From Bacteroidota bacterium (GTDB lineage Bacteria > Bacteroidota > Bacteroidia > B-17B0 > Aurantibacillaceae), in the NCBI GenBank assembly GCA_963169355.1, contig CAUJCR010000002.1:248001-312000 (forward strand): DNA of 64,000 bases, written 5' to 3'. The notes beneath the pieces are model-generated. The model was not told the origin of the DNA. It did no database searches and saw only the letters and a program-made list of their open reading frames with translations. This document shows positions 44,768 through 55,601 of the stretch, piece by piece. Position 1 is the stretch's first letter, and each line of letters begins with the position of its first letter. The translations under genes were made by a program, and so were the position numbers.

Positions 44768-45862
44768 ATGATAGTCTTAATTTTAGTGTTTATCACCGCA
44801 TTCTCTGTCGTTTTGTATTCGACACCGGCACTCATAAAAGTAGCCATCTTAAAACGTTTAATAGATGTGCCCACCGAAGAGCGAAAAATTCACAAACGTG
44901 CTGTGCCTACCATTGGTGGCATTATTATTTATGCGGCCACCCTTTTTTCATTTTCTTTATGGTATAATATTGATGAGATACACGAGTTCGATCAAATTTA
45001 TGAATCGGTAAAAGATTTTAAAATTTTAGTGGCAACAAGTTTAGTGTTGTTTTTTGTTGGCGTAAAAGATGATATTATTGGAACCTCTCCAGTAAAAAAA
45101 TTATTTGCCAATATTCTTGTGGCACTCATTTTAGTTTTAATGGGCGACATTAGAATTACTGGGTTGCATAATGTGTTTGGTGTAACCGACATTCCGCACT
45201 GGGGAAGTATTTTTATTTCATTATTTACTTATATCGTTGTTGTAAATGCTATGAATTTAATTGATGGCGTAGATGGTTTGGCAGCGGGTATTGGTTTTAT
45301 TGCTTCTACTGTTTTTGGTACTTGGTTTGTATTTGCTAATGAATACACCATGGCTTCATTAGCCTTTGCTTTATCTGGAGCACTCTTAGGATTTTTAGTG
45401 TTTAATTTTTCTCCCGCAAAAATTTTTATGGGCGATAGTGGCTCTTTAATTATTGGTATGCTTATTTGTGTATTAAGCATTAAACTTATTGAGTATCCAC
45501 TCACCCGATTAGATAGTTTTTGGATTCATGTTTCTAAACCTATGATTGTTATTGCCGCACTTATTTATCCCTTAACCGATACCTTACGTGTATTTATCAT
45601 AAGAACCGTGAAAGGCCGTTCGCCATTTTCGGCCGATAGAAACCATCTTCATCATCGCTTAATAGATTGTGGTTATTCTCATGCTAAAACCGTTATTATT
45701 ATATACATTTTTAGCATTATCACTGTGGGCGTTTCTTTAATTAGCTTTTATCTTAATGCCAGCCTATCATTATTAATGGTGCTGGCTTGTAGTGGTTTGT
45801 TTGTTTTATTTGTAAACACTTCTTATAAATACTCTAAGAAACGTCCAACTAAAAACGCTTAA
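44768..45862 (+). CDS. polyprenyl-phosphate sugar-1-phosphate transferase (WecA/MraY family)
   Basis: 364 residues, about ten membrane helices. Family motifs are VPTIGGIIIY, VVNAMNLIDGVDGLAAG (Mg-binding Asp), AKIFMGDSGS, and the late His-rich SADRNHLHHRLID loop of the WecA subfamily. It transfers a sugar-1-phosphate, probably GlcNAc or a related HexNAc, from a UDP-sugar to undecaprenyl phosphate to start polymer assembly. It lies between the two Wzi-like genes; its stop overlaps the next start by one base. Confidence 0.9.
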   Translation: MIVLILVFITAFSVVLYSTPALIKVAILKRLIDVPTEERKIHKRAVPTIGGIIIYAATLFSFSLWYNIDEIHEFDQIYESVKDFKILVATSLVLFFVGVKDDIIGTSPVKKLFANILVALILVLMGDIRITGLHNVFGVTDIPHWGSIFISLFTYIVVVNAMNLIDGVDGLAAGIGFIASTVFGTWFVFANEYTMASLAFALSGALLGFLVFNFSPAKIFMGDSGSLIIGMLICVLSIKLIEYPLTRLDSFWIHVSKPMIVIAALIYPLTDTLRVFIIRTVKGRSPFSADRNHLHHRLIDCGYSHAKTVIIIYIFSIITVGVSLISFYLNASLSLLMVLACSGLFVLFVNTSYKYSKKRPTKNA

Positions 45863-47469
45863 TGTTAAGTTCTCTTTTTAAAAAAATATGGTTGTGCTTT
45901 TGCTGCTTAAGTTTAACCTACATGGGTTATGCACAAGATAATCCTCAAGTGCAAAACATATTTATAAATCAAGAAACTCAACAAAGCATCGATTATGTTG
46001 ATATTAAAAATCCAAGTATTGAATTTCATTCTGCTTTTAAGCCTTATGTAAATTCTACGCTTACTCATTTTTCAGACACAACAATTCCGTACATTCATTT
46101 TCCAGTCAAAAATTTTTTTCTAAGTAAATCATTTAACGAAGGTCCAAACAAACGATTACAATATAATTTTCAAGCCCTTCCAATTATTGATTTACAAGCA
46201 AGTTACGATTTACTAAATTCAAAATTTTTATCCGAAACATCCGGAGGCGCATTTGCTAAACTTAACATTAATAATGATTTTAGCTTTGCTGTAACTGCCA
46301 TTGGCGGGCGAGTTTCTTATCCAACATTTATTGATACTATTGTTCAAACAACAGGTGTTATTCCAGGTTATGGTAGAGCATTTAAAAATGCTGATGGCAG
46401 TTATAATTATGCTAATTTATCGGGTTATGTTTCGTATAGCCCCAACAAAGTATTTAATTTTCAGCTAGGAAAAGACAAACATTTTATTGGTGATGGTTAT
46501 CGCTCTTTATTATTATCCGATGTGGCGAATAACAATCCATACTTTGGAATTAATGTAAACGTATGGCGAATTCAATACAACGTATGGTATTCGTGGCTAC
46601 AAGATTTCTCTAGATACGATGGTTCACAAAAAAGCTTACAAAACAAATATGGAACCTTTCATTATTTAAGTTTCAATGCTTTAAAAAATTTGAATATCTC
46701 TTTCTTTGAAAACATTGTTTGGCAAGGCACAGATACCAACAGAGTAAGAACATTTGAGGTCAATTACCTTAATCCTATTATATTTTATCGACCACAAGAA
46801 TACTCTGTTGGCTCACCCGATAACTCAATGATGGGTTTAACCATCTCTACAAAACTTTTTAATACCTTAAAATTATATGCACAAGGTGTAGCCGATGAAT
46901 TTTATTGGCAACAAATTAAAAAGCGAAATGGTTGGTGGGCCAATAAGCAAGGCTGGCAATTAGGCGCCAAATATATAGATGCTTTTCATGTCAAAGGTTT
47001 ATCTATTCAACTCGAATACAATCAAGTTCGACCATATACCTACACACATGGCAGCGTACAACAAAATTATAGCCATTATGCTCAGCCATTAGCTCACCCA
47101 TTTGGTGCAAATTTTAAAGAGTATTTAGGTTTTATAACTTATCGCCGTGCTCGATGGAGCATTAGTTTACAAGGATTATACGCTATTATTGGTAAAGATG
47201 CCTTTGGTTCAAACTTAGGTCAAAACATTTTTTTAAGCTACACCACACGTCCTTACGATTACGGACATAAAACCACACAAGGCAACAAAACAAAACTCAT
47301 GCAAAGTGATATTAAATTTACCTATTACCTTGTTCCACAAATGAATTTAAGAGTAGAATTGGGCTATATACAACGTAGCGTAACCGACCAGCTTAATTAT
47401 CAACTACAGTTACCTTATATATACTTAGGTGTAAAATCTAATCTCTCAAATTTTTATAGAGATTATTAA
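45862..47469 (+). CDS. second Wzi-like outer-membrane protein
   Basis: 535 residues with a signal peptide (MGYAQ). It shares [21 protein letters not shown] and the C-terminal pattern of strands (YIYLGVKSNLSNFYRDY, against [16 protein letters not shown]) with the preceding Wzi-like protein, so they are paralogs. Its start overlaps the transferase stop (TAATG), tying it to the operon gmd-fcl-wzi-wecA-wzi. It probably binds or assembles the same polysaccharide in the outer membrane. Confidence 0.75.
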   Translation: MLSSLFKKIWLCFCCLSLTYMGYAQDNPQVQNIFINQETQQSIDYVDIKNPSIEFHSAFKPYVNSTLTHFSDTTIPYIHFPVKNFFLSKSFNEGPNKRLQYNFQALPIIDLQASYDLLNSKFLSETSGGAFAKLNINNDFSFAVTAIGGRVSYPTFIDTIVQTTGVIPGYGRAFKNADGSYNYANLSGYVSYSPNKVFNFQLGKDKHFIGDGYRSLLLSDVANNNPYFGINVNVWRIQYNVWYSWLQDFSRYDGSQKSLQNKYGTFHYLSFNALKNLNISFFENIVWQGTDTNRVRTFEVNYLNPIIFYRPQEYSVGSPDNSMMGLTISTKLFNTLKLYAQGVADEFYWQQIKKRNGWWANKQGWQLGAKYIDAFHVKGLSIQLEYNQVRPYTYTHGSVQQNYSHYAQPLAHPFGANFKEYLGFITYRRARWSISLQGLYAIIGKDAFGSNLGQNIFLSYTTRPYDYGHKTTQGNKTKLMQSDIKFTYYLVPQMNLRVELGYIQRSVTDQLNYQLQLPYIYLGVKSNLSNFYRDY

Positions 47470-47498
47470 TTCTTTAGCCTATAATTCCGCTTATATCT

Positions 47499-47506
47499 TA
47501 TCTTTG
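47499..47506 (+). promoter_or_regulatory. -7 promoter element of leuS
   Basis: TATCTTTG is an exact TAnnTTTG match, 17 bp before the leuS start codon. No good -33 TTG is seen about 20 bp upstream. Confidence 0.5.
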
Positions 47507-47523
47507 TGCTTCATTTTTAAGTC

Positions 47524-50500
47524 ATGGAGTATCATTTTAAAGAGATAGAAAAAACTTGGCAAGCATATTGGGCCAAGCACAAAACATTTGCAGCAAAAGA
47601 TGGTGGAGATAAACCTAAGTATTATGTATTAGATATGTTTCCTTATCCTTCTGGTGCTGGCTTACACGTTGGGCATCCTTTGGGCTATATCGCTTCTGAT
47701 ATTGTTGCTCGCTACAAACGCCACAAAGGGTTTAATGTATTGCATCCAATGGGCTATGATAGTTTTGGTTTACCAGCCGAACAATACGCCATACAAACAG
47801 GGCAACATCCTAAAATTACTACCGAACAAAATATTGCTCGTTACCGCGAGCAAATGGATAAAATTGGTTTTTCATTTGATTGGGACAGAGAAGTTAGAAC
47901 CTCTGATCCTGAATACTACAAGTGGACTCAATGGATTTTTATTCAACTATTTAATTCGTGGTATAATAAACAAACTCAGCAAGCAGAACCCATTGAAACA
48001 CTCATTCAATATTTTGAAACCAAAGGGTTTAACTGTAAACTCGATGATACATTAACGGGCGATATTGAACATGAGTTGCCAGCTTTTACAGCCAACGAAT
48101 GGAAACAATTTAGCGAAAAACAAAAAAGCGATGTGTTAATGAATTTTCGCTTAGCTTACCTAGGCGAAGCTTATGTAAATTGGTGTCCGGTATTAGGAAC
48201 TGTATTAGCAAACGATGAAGTAAAAGATGGTGTGAGTGAACGAGGCGGTCATCCTGTAGAGCGCAAACTGATGAAACAATGGAGCATGAGAATTACAGCT
48301 TATGCACAACGTTTATTAGATGGCTTAGATGGTATTGATTGGACAGAAAGTTTAAAAGAAGCGCAACGCAATTGGATTGGCAAAAGCGAAGGTTGTAGTT
48401 TAAAATTTACAATTCAAAACTCAACAGAAACGATTGAAGTTTTTACAACTCGCCCTGATACGATATTTGGTGTATCATTTGTAACCATTGCTCCCGAACA
48501 TGAATTAGTAAATAAAATTACTACTGCCCAGCAAAAACAATTAGTAGATGATTATGTAACAAAAGCAAAAAACAGAAGTGAACGAGAACGACAAGCAGAT
48601 ATTACAAAAATTACGGGCGTGTTTACGGGCGCTTATGTTCTACATCCATTCACTGGTAATCAAATCCCTGTGTGGGTGGGCGATTATGTATTGGCGGGCT
48701 ACGGAACTGGCGCTGTAATGGCTGTTCCAGCACACGATGAAAGAGATTTCCGTTTTGCTAAACATTTTTCATTGCCAATTACCCAAGTTATTGAACCAAC
48801 TATTTCACACGATTTTGAAAAAGATGCTTGGGGCGAAAAAGATGGCGTGTTAATTAATTCCGATTTCTTAAACACATTACCTGTAAAGCAAGCTATAAAA
48901 CGTGCTATAGAAGAAATTGAGAAAAGAGGATTTGGAAAAGGCAAAATAAATTATCGCTTGCGTGATGCTGTATTTGGACGTCAAAGATATTGGGGAGAAC
49001 CAATTCCGGTGTATTATAAAAATGATATTCCTTATGTTTTAAGTGAAAACGAATTGCCATTGGTGTTGCCCGAAGTGGATAAATACTTACCAACCGAAGA
49101 TGGTGAACCACCATTAGCAAGAGCGAGTTCGTTTAAAAAAGATGGTGAGTATGCATACGAATTTTCTACAATGCCGGGATGGGCTGGTAGTTCGTGGTAT
49201 TTTTTAAGATACATGGATCCTAAAAACTCCCAACAATTTGTAAATAAAGACCTAGCCAACTATTGGCAGAATATTGATTTATATATTGGTGGTAGCGAAC
49301 ACGCTACCGGGCATTTATTATATGTACGCTTTTGGACAAAATTTTTAAAAGATAGAGGCTACATTCCAGTAGATGAACCAGCCAAGAAATTAATAAATCA
49401 AGGTATGATACAAGGCAGAAGTAATGTTGTGTATAAAGTTGTAGGTGTCTGGGGCGGAAGTAATCTTACTGAAGAAGAATCAGAAGAAATAAGTAACGTT
49501 ATTTCGAAACTACCTGAATTATTTATTTCAAAAGGTCATTACGATGTGATTACTAAATACAATAATTTAGTTGAATCTAATACCCCAATAGATGAAGAGT
49601 TCCGCAACAAATACAATTATATATCAAATGAAATAGAGAAAAAACAAGAAGAATATTATAAATCGACTAAAAGTAAAATACCAAAAGATGATTTTTGGTT
49701 CAGTCTAGGCATAAATTCTTTAGTAACACAAAATGTAGATGTTAACATTGTTCAAAATGATATCCTAACTATTGAGGCGTTTAGAAAATGGAGAAAGTAT
49801 TATGAAAATGCTGAATTTATTTTAGAAGATGGGAAATATATCTGTGGAGTAATAGATAACGAAAAAATGTCTAAATCAAAATACAATGTTGTTACTCCCG
49901 ATTCTATTTGCGAAAAATTTGGAGCTGATACCCTGCGCTTATACGAAATGTTTTTAGGACCATTAGAACAAAGTAAACCTTGGAATACCAACGGTATAAC
50001 GGGTGTACATGGCTTCTTAAAAAAATTATGGCGTTTGTTTTATCAAACTGGAAGTTTTAGCGTTTCTGATGAAGCCGCCACTAAAGCCGAGTTAAAAGTT
50101 TTACATAAAACCATTAAAAAAGTTATTGAAGATATCGAGCGTTTTTCTTTTAACACTTCGGTAAGTACGTTTATGATTTGTGTAAATGAACTTACTGATT
50201 TAAAATGTAACAAACGCGCTATTTTAGAACCGCTTTTAATTTGTTTATCGCCCTATGCGCCACATATAGCCGAAGAACTTTGGAAACAATTAGGGCATCA
50301 AGATACCATTACTTTTGAACCGTTTCCTGAATGCAACGAGTCTTACTTGGTTGATGACTCGTTTAACTATCCTATTTCGTTTAACGGAAAAACACGTTTT
50401 AATTTAGAATTAGCAGCCACATTAAGCCCACAAGAAATTGAATCGTTAGTGATGGCGCATGAAAACACGATTAAATACCTTGATGGGAAACCCGTTAAGA

Positions 50501-50544
50501 AAGTAATTGTAGTGCCTAAAAAAATTGTGAATGTGGTGCTTTAA
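47524..50544 (+). CDS. leuS: leucyl-tRNA synthetase with an extra insertion
   Basis: 1006 residues, about 80 more than usual for Bacteroidota. Class I motifs: HIGH variant [16 protein letters not shown], the CP1 editing domain with TTRPDTIFG and [15 protein letters not shown], and KMSKS in [12 protein letters not shown]. The second tRNA-binding helical domain is intact. The extra residues (about 640-735, starting at [17 protein letters not shown]) lie between QGRSNVVYK and QNVDVNIV, just before KMSKS, where related enzymes have a short loop. The reading frame is unbroken, so the insertion is tolerated. Confidence 0.93.
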   Translation: MEYHFKEIEKTWQAYWAKHKTFAAKDGGDKPKYYVLDMFPYPSGAGLHVGHPLGYIASDIVARYKRHKGFNVLHPMGYDSFGLPAEQYAIQTGQHPKITTEQNIARYREQMDKIGFSFDWDREVRTSDPEYYKWTQWIFIQLFNSWYNKQTQQAEPIETLIQYFETKGFNCKLDDTLTGDIEHELPAFTANEWKQFSEKQKSDVLMNFRLAYLGEAYVNWCPVLGTVLANDEVKDGVSERGGHPVERKLMKQWSMRITAYAQRLLDGLDGIDWTESLKEAQRNWIGKSEGCSLKFTIQNSTETIEVFTTRPDTIFGVSFVTIAPEHELVNKITTAQQKQLVDDYVTKAKNRSERERQADITKITGVFTGAYVLHPFTGNQIPVWVGDYVLAGYGTGAVMAVPAHDERDFRFAKHFSLPITQVIEPTISHDFEKDAWGEKDGVLINSDFLNTLPVKQAIKRAIEEIEKRGFGKGKINYRLRDAVFGRQRYWGEPIPVYYKNDIPYVLSENELPLVLPEVDKYLPTEDGEPPLARASSFKKDGEYAYEFSTMPGWAGSSWYFLRYMDPKNSQQFVNKDLANYWQNIDLYIGGSEHATGHLLYVRFWTKFLKDRGYIPVDEPAKKLINQGMIQGRSNVVYKVVGVWGGSNLTEEESEEISNVISKLPELFISKGHYDVITKYNNLVESNTPIDEEFRNKYNYISNEIEKKQEEYYKSTKSKIPKDDFWFSLGINSLVTQNVDVNIVQNDILTIEAFRKWRKYYENAEFILEDGKYICGVIDNEKMSKSKYNVVTPDSICEKFGADTLRLYEMFLGPLEQSKPWNTNGITGVHGFLKKLWRLFYQTGSFSVSDEAATKAELKVLHKTIKKVIEDIERFSFNTSVSTFMICVNELTDLKCNKRAILEPLLICLSPYAPHIAEELWKQLGHQDTITFEPFPECNESYLVDDSFNYPISFNGKTRFNLELAATLSPQEIESLVMAHENTIKYLDGKPVKKVIVVPKKIVNVVL

Positions 50545-50607
50545 AGTAATTGAATCATCGAAATATTATTTTTTTATCGAAATTTTAATTACTTTCATAG
50601 CGTAAAA

Positions 50608-51843
50608 ATGCTTTTTGATAGATTTATAAATCTTGGTATAGATAGCCAAACAGAATTCTATCTTCGGAGAGAGGCTAAAATCATTAACCTATTTTCTTAT
50701 CTGTGTTTGGCTGGATTATTTGTAGGCATTTCTACCAATTTTTTCATTAGTGGCGATTATGCTATTGGCTCTGTCACCTTTTTAACTATCGCTTCTTTAT
50801 TATGTTTATTACTTAACTATAAGCATTACTATAACCTTGCTACTTATTTATTTGTTATATCTATAAACCTTGAGTTATTTATACTATGTCAGCAATATAT
50901 TCATACGGCTGGTTGTTACTTATATTATTTTCCCGTTATATTTTGTATTGTATCCATTCATAATCCTAAGTTGCCTAGGTCGCGTACCATTATCTTTTTA
51001 TTTATTACCTTATTAAGTTTTATTTTAATTTGGTTTGTAAATATTCCTAGTCTTCGCATTGCAAACATTACTAAAAACGACAATGCCATCTTATTAATAT
51101 ATAATAGCTTTCTGTCTTTTATAATTACAATTATTTTAGTATATATCATAGTAAAACTCATAAATAAACACACCAAGGAGTCTGATGAATTATTGCAAAA
51201 AGAACAAGAAGCTCAACAGAAAAATACCCAAGCGCTGAAAGAAAAAGAAGTGTTACTGGCAGAAATTCAGCATCGGGTAAAAAATAATTTAGCAATTATT
51301 ACCGGATTATTAAGTCTTCAGTCGGAAAAAGCACCATGCGATGTTTCAAAACAGCTTATGATTGAATCAAGAAATAGGGTAATGAGTATATCGATGGTAC
51401 ACGATAGGTTATACAGAAAAAGCGATTTATCAAAAATTGATTTGAAATTATACATCTCTGAACTCTCTAAGGAACTTATTAAGAGCTTTTCCAAAAACTC
51501 ATTGCCCATTCACATACAAGAAGATATTGAGGCCATTGAATTTGAATTAACAAAAGCTGTACCTATAGGATTAATTGTTAATGAAGCCATTACAAACTCT
51601 CTAAAACATGCTTTTACAGACGCTTCAGTATCGCCCACTATTTATATAAAATTAAAACTTGTATTTGATAAGATACATCTTTGTATTTCCGATAACGGAA
51701 AAGGATTCCAAGACCTAGAAAACAAATTAGACACCTCATTAGGACTATCACTAATTGAATCTTTAGCTGATCAAATAGACGCAACTGTTTCGTTTAGAAA
51801 CGAAATAGGTGCTTGTGTTAGTTTAGTATTTCACGTCAATTAA
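50608..51843 (+). CDS. membrane sensor histidine kinase (HisKA_2 / LytS-like)
   Basis: 411 residues. Six predicted membrane helices (about 28-182) are followed by a coiled coil, then HisKA_2-type phosphoacceptor His222 in LAEIQHRVKNNLAIITGLL, and a GHKL ATPase domain with N box GLIVNEAITNSLKHAF and G box SDNGKGFQD. It autophosphorylates and signals to a partner regulator, which is not encoded nearby. Its stop overlaps the end of the convergent T9SS gene by 4 bp. Confidence 0.9.
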   Translation: MLFDRFINLGIDSQTEFYLRREAKIINLFSYLCLAGLFVGISTNFFISGDYAIGSVTFLTIASLLCLLLNYKHYYNLATYLFVISINLELFILCQQYIHTAGCYLYYFPVIFCIVSIHNPKLPRSRTIIFLFITLLSFILIWFVNIPSLRIANITKNDNAILLIYNSFLSFIITIILVYIIVKLINKHTKESDELLQKEQEAQQKNTQALKEKEVLLAEIQHRVKNNLAIITGLLSLQSEKAPCDVSKQLMIESRNRVMSISMVHDRLYRKSDLSKIDLKLYISELSKELIKSFSKNSLPIHIQEDIEAIEFELTKAVPIGLIVNEAITNSLKHAFTDASVSPTIYIKLKLVFDKIHLCISDNGKGFQDLENKLDTSLGLSLIESLADQIDATVSFRNEIGACVSLVFHVN

Positions 51844-53249
51844 TGTTTTATGAATTTTATTGATGTTGTGTTATTAGAGTTTTCTATTGAAACAAAGTAA
51901 ATTCCTGATTCAAAATTACTAACATCCAACTTAAAAGAATCGGTATCTGAATTTGCCGAATAGATAACCTTTCCTAACACATTTGTAATTGTTACTTTAC
52001 TATTTTCCTTAATGCTTGATAATTTCGAGAACACCTTTACATTCAAGATGTCATTTGTTGGATTCGGAAAAACCTTAACCATGTAGTTACTTTTATTCTC
52101 GTGAATTGAAGTAACTTGGTTTGCAATTTTATAAATAGTTCCTTTTCCATAAGTTCCACCAAGTGTAGTCATACCATATAAATCGCTACCTACTAATACC
52201 AATGAGCCATATGGGTTTTGACCATTTGTACCATTAAAATCAGCTAACTTAGTGTATGATGTACCATCATATTTAACTTTAAATACACAACCCTTACTAT
52301 TTGCTCCTCCCTCATTAGTAGTGCCATATAAATAAGTGCCGTCTGTAATTAATGAATTTTGTGCAAAAGTATTATAGTTATTTAAGCTTCCATTTGTACC
52401 TTTAAATTTAACAATCGTGTCAAATCCAGTTCCATCCTGTTTTATTTTATAAACACAATTTACTGCCATACCATAAAAATTAGTACCATCACTTAAGAGA
52501 GAACCATGAGGATTTGAATAAGACAAGGTGTTATAAAACTCAAAAACATTATTATAATCTGTGCCATCTGTTTTAATTTTAAAAATGGTTCCCCAATTAT
52601 TAGACCCTCCGCCTTCAGTTACTCCATATAAATAGGTGCCATCTGTTATTAATGTGCCTAGTGGATATTGGCCATTTGGAGAACTAAAATCAAATAATTT
52701 ACTAAAATTATTCCCATTAGAGTCTATTTTAAAAACAGCATCTTTACTTCCAGTCATACCATATAATGTTTGACCAATTAATAGTAGATCACCGCCATTT
52801 GGCATTCCTCCATTTACATTATCACCTGAGTTTGTACCATCAAATTCATATATTACAGAAAACCCTGTACCATCGGGTTTAATTTTAAATATAACCCCAT
52901 TATCAGGAACAGATGGATGAACAAATGAAGCGCCTCCGTTTCTAGTCATACCATAAAGATATGTTCCATCTGAAATTAATGAACCATAAGGGTAGGCACC
53001 ATTGAGTCCGTCAAAATCATATAAATTCACATAACCTGTTCCATCTAATTTAATTTTAAAAACATTTCCTTTAGCATTTACACCTCCTGATTGAGTTAAT
53101 CCGTACAAGTAAACACCATCCGAAATGGGCGTTCCATAGGGATTTGATCCAGTATTACCTCCAATAAAATGATATATTGTACTTAGTTGAGCAACACTCA
53201 AAAATTGTATTCTGGTTATTAGTATAATTATTAAAACTACTCTTTTCAT
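51840..53249 (-). CDS. T9SS type A protein with tandem 'GloVer'-type repeats
   Basis: 469 residues from the ATG at 53249, which begins a good signal peptide (MKRVVLIIILITRIQFLSVAQ); the frame is open 34 codons further upstream. The body is at least seven repeats of about 50 residues with the pattern P-x-G-S-L-I-x-D-G-T-Y-L-Y-G-x-T-x-x-G-G ... F-K-I-K-x-D-G-T, a choice-of-anchor tandem repeat probably forming a propeller. The tail (KVFPNPTNDILNV ... SGIYFVSIEN ... SIKFIKH) is a T9SS type A signal. Secreted; role unknown. Confidence 0.82.
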   Translation of the reverse strand: MKRVVLIIILITRIQFLSVAQLSTIYHFIGGNTGSNPYGTPISDGVYLYGLTQSGGVNAKGNVFKIKLDGTGYVNLYDFDGLNGAYPYGSLISDGTYLYGMTRNGGASFVHPSVPDNGVIFKIKPDGTGFSVIYEFDGTNSGDNVNGGMPNGGDLLLIGQTLYGMTGSKDAVFKIDSNGNNFSKLFDFSSPNGQYPLGTLITDGTYLYGVTEGGGSNNWGTIFKIKTDGTDYNNVFEFYNTLSYSNPHGSLLSDGTNFYGMAVNCVYKIKQDGTGFDTIVKFKGTNGSLNNYNTFAQNSLITDGTYLYGTTNEGGANSKGCVFKVKYDGTSYTKLADFNGTNGQNPYGSLVLVGSDLYGMTTLGGTYGKGTIYKIANQVTSIHENKSNYMVKVFPNPTNDILNVKVFSKLSSIKENSKVTITNVLGKVIYSANSDTDSFKLDVSNFESGIYFVSIENSNNTTSIKFIKH

Positions 53250-53376
53250 ATTAGTATTATTTAAGAATATAAAACTAAAAAAATATAGGATAGATTCAAA
53301 TACCCGATGTTGGGTATTCTTTATAAAATTAATAATTTTCAGTAACTTCAACGCTTTAAATCTAAATTACTTACCT

Positions 53377-55410
53377 ATGAATTTAAACGATTTTCAACAA
53401 CATATATTAAACGGTATTCCAAAAGAATTACCTCAGCCTAAAGTTTATGAAACTACCATCAATCATGCGCCAAAACGTAAAGATATTTTAAGTGCTGAAG
53501 AAAAAAAATTAGCCATTACAAATGCACTTCGCTATTTTGATGAAAAACATCATGCTGTTTTAGCTAAAGAATTTGCAGAGGAACTAAAAACGTATGGACG
53601 ATTTTATATGTATCGTTTTCGTCCTGATTATAAAATTTATGCTCGTCCTATTTTAGATTACCCGCATCAAAGTTTGCAAGCTGCCGCCATTATGCACATG
53701 CTTAGCAATAATTTAGATTATGCCGTGGCACAGCATCCACACGAATTAATTACCTATGGCGGAAACGGCGCTGTGTTTCAAAATTGGGCACAATATCTCC
53801 TTACCATGCAATATTTAGCCACTATGACTGACGAACAAACACTTGTGTTGTATAGTGGGCATCCAATGGGTTTATTTCCTTCACATAAAGATGCGCCTCG
53901 TGTAGTGGTTACTAATGGTATGATGATTCCTAATTATAGTAAGCCCGATGATTGGGAAAAATTTAATGCCTTAGGCGTTACTCAATACGGACAAATGACA
54001 GCTGGCTCATTTATGTATATTGGCCCACAAGGTATTGTGCATGGTACTACCATTACTGTTATGAATGCAGCCAGAAAAGTTTCAAACTCCGAAGAAGATA
54101 GAAAAGGTAAACTATTTGTTACTTGCGGATTAGGCGGCATGAGTGGCGCACAACCTAAGGCTGCAAAAATTGCTGGTTTAGTTTCTGTTACCGCCGAAAT
54201 AAACCCTAAAGCGGTTCAAACACGGTTTTCGCAAAAATGGGTAGATGAGGTGTTTGATAATTTAGATGCTTTAATTCCTCGAGTAAAGGAAGCGCAAAAG
54301 AATAAAGAAGCGGTATCCATTGCGTACCAAGGCAATGTGGTAGATTTATGGGAACGACTGGTAAAAGAAGGTATGAAAGTAGATGTTGGCTCCGACCAAT
54401 CATCATTACACAACCCATGGGCGGGTGGTTATTATCCTGTAGGTTTAACGTTAGAAGAAAGTAATAACCTTATGGCAAATAACCCTTCCAAATTTAAAGA
54501 GTTAGTACAAGAAACGTTAGTAAGACATGTTAACGCAGTAAATACTTTAACACAACAAGGTATGTACTTTTTTGACTACGGTAATGCGTTTTTATTAGAG
54601 GCAGGAAGAGCTGGAGCTGATATTTATAAAACAGAAAAACCAATAAAAGGAGGTCATGTAGGTGCAACTTTTAAATATAACTCTTATGTACAAGATATTT
54701 TAGGTCCTATGTGTTTTGATTATGGTTTTGGACCATTTCGTTGGGTGTGCACAAGCGCCAATGCAAACGACTTACAAAAAACAGATGAGATTGCTTTAGG
54801 TGTTTTAGAAGAAATTTATAAAACAGCGCCGCAAGAAATAAAACCTCAACTAAGTGATAATATTGTGTGGATACGTGATGCCATGAAAAACAATTTAGTG
54901 GTTGGTTCGCAGGCACGTATTTTATATGCCGATAGCGAAGGGCGTATAAAAATTGCCGAAGCCATTAATAAAGCCATTGCAAAAGGAGAAATTTCTGCTC
55001 CAGTAGTTTTAGGGCGCGACCATCATGATGTAAGCGGCACCGACTCTCCATACCGCGAAACATCTAATATTTATGATGGATCAAAATATACTGCCGACAT
55101 GGCGGTTCATAATTTTGTAGGTGATGGTTTTAGAGGCGCAACATGGATAAGCTTACATAACGGCGGTGGCGTAGGTTGGGGAGAGGTTATAAATGGTGGA
55201 TTTGGCATGGTACTAGATGGTACAACCGATAGCGATAGAAGATTAAAATCAATGTTGTTTTGGGATGTAAACAATGGCATAGCTCGTAGGGCTTGGGCCA
55301 GAAATAAAGAGGCTCGTTTTGCTATTGAAAGAGAAATGCAACGCTCACCAAACTTAAAAGTAACCTTAGCGAACCTAGTTGATGATGCGGTTTTGAAAGG
55401 TTTGTTTTAA
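53377..55410 (+). CDS. hutU: urocanate hydratase
   Basis: 677 residues, the longer form common in Bacteroidota. Core motifs are TYGGNGAVFQNWAQYLL, LYSGHPMGLFP, GGMSGAQPKAAKIAG in the NAD-binding part, and VGSDQSSLHNPWAGGYYP. It uses NAD as a covalent electrophile to convert urocanate to imidazolonepropionate in histidine breakdown. The other hut genes are not next to it, so the pathway is split. An Fnr-like site and a truncated reading frame follow the stop. Confidence 0.94.
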   Translation: MNLNDFQQHILNGIPKELPQPKVYETTINHAPKRKDILSAEEKKLAITNALRYFDEKHHAVLAKEFAEELKTYGRFYMYRFRPDYKIYARPILDYPHQSLQAAAIMHMLSNNLDYAVAQHPHELITYGGNGAVFQNWAQYLLTMQYLATMTDEQTLVLYSGHPMGLFPSHKDAPRVVVTNGMMIPNYSKPDDWEKFNALGVTQYGQMTAGSFMYIGPQGIVHGTTITVMNAARKVSNSEEDRKGKLFVTCGLGGMSGAQPKAAKIAGLVSVTAEINPKAVQTRFSQKWVDEVFDNLDALIPRVKEAQKNKEAVSIAYQGNVVDLWERLVKEGMKVDVGSDQSSLHNPWAGGYYPVGLTLEESNNLMANNPSKFKELVQETLVRHVNAVNTLTQQGMYFFDYGNAFLLEAGRAGADIYKTEKPIKGGHVGATFKYNSYVQDILGPMCFDYGFGPFRWVCTSANANDLQKTDEIALGVLEEIYKTAPQEIKPQLSDNIVWIRDAMKNNLVVGSQARILYADSEGRIKIAEAINKAIAKGEISAPVVLGRDHHDVSGTDSPYRETSNIYDGSKYTADMAVHNFVGDGFRGATWISLHNGGGVGWGEVINGGFGMVLDGTTDSDRRLKSMLFWDVNNGIARRAWARNKEARFAIEREMQRSPNLKVTLANLVDDAVLKGLF

Positions 55411-55458
55411 CCTTATTAATACGCTAAATTTTAAAATTGTCTTCGAATTACTTTTTTT

Positions 55459-55472
55459 TTGACTAAGGTCAA
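55459..55472 (+). promoter_or_regulatory. Fnr/HcpR-like palindrome
   Basis: TTGACTAAGGTCAA is a perfect TTGAC-N4-GTCAA palindrome, followed 22 bp later by a TACATTTG -7 box (55495-55502). It sits upstream of the truncated frame at 55507, like an intact regulated promoter left without its gene. Confidence 0.45.
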
Positions 55473-55506
55473 AAAATTATATAGAATTAGCCTATACATT
55501 TGGCGT

Positions 55507-55581
55507 ATGAAACAACTACTACAAAACATTCGCTTAAACTATCAATGGATAATTTTATTTGGTAACATCAAATTTTCCTAA
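55507..55581 (+). pseudogene. 5' fragment of a truncated gene
   Basis: ATG at 55507 opens a 24-codon frame (MKQLLQNIRLNYQWIILFG, then NIKFS and stop). The first part is a typical basic-then-hydrophobic membrane-protein start behind a good promoter. It ends where DNA derived from a minus-strand dioxygenase begins, so the rest of the gene was probably lost. The identity of the original gene cannot be told. Confidence 0.4.
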
Positions 55582-55601
55582 AGAATTATTTAAAGTAGGT
55601 A

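Noticed and set aside
47524-50544. LeuRS insertion as an intein
   Set aside because: There are no intein splice motifs (no N-terminal Cys/Ser block, no HN-Cys/Ser/Thr end) and the segment is only about 80 residues.
53377-55410. Histidine utilisation operon
   Set aside because: Only hutU is present; the flanking genes are a T9SS protein and phosphatases.
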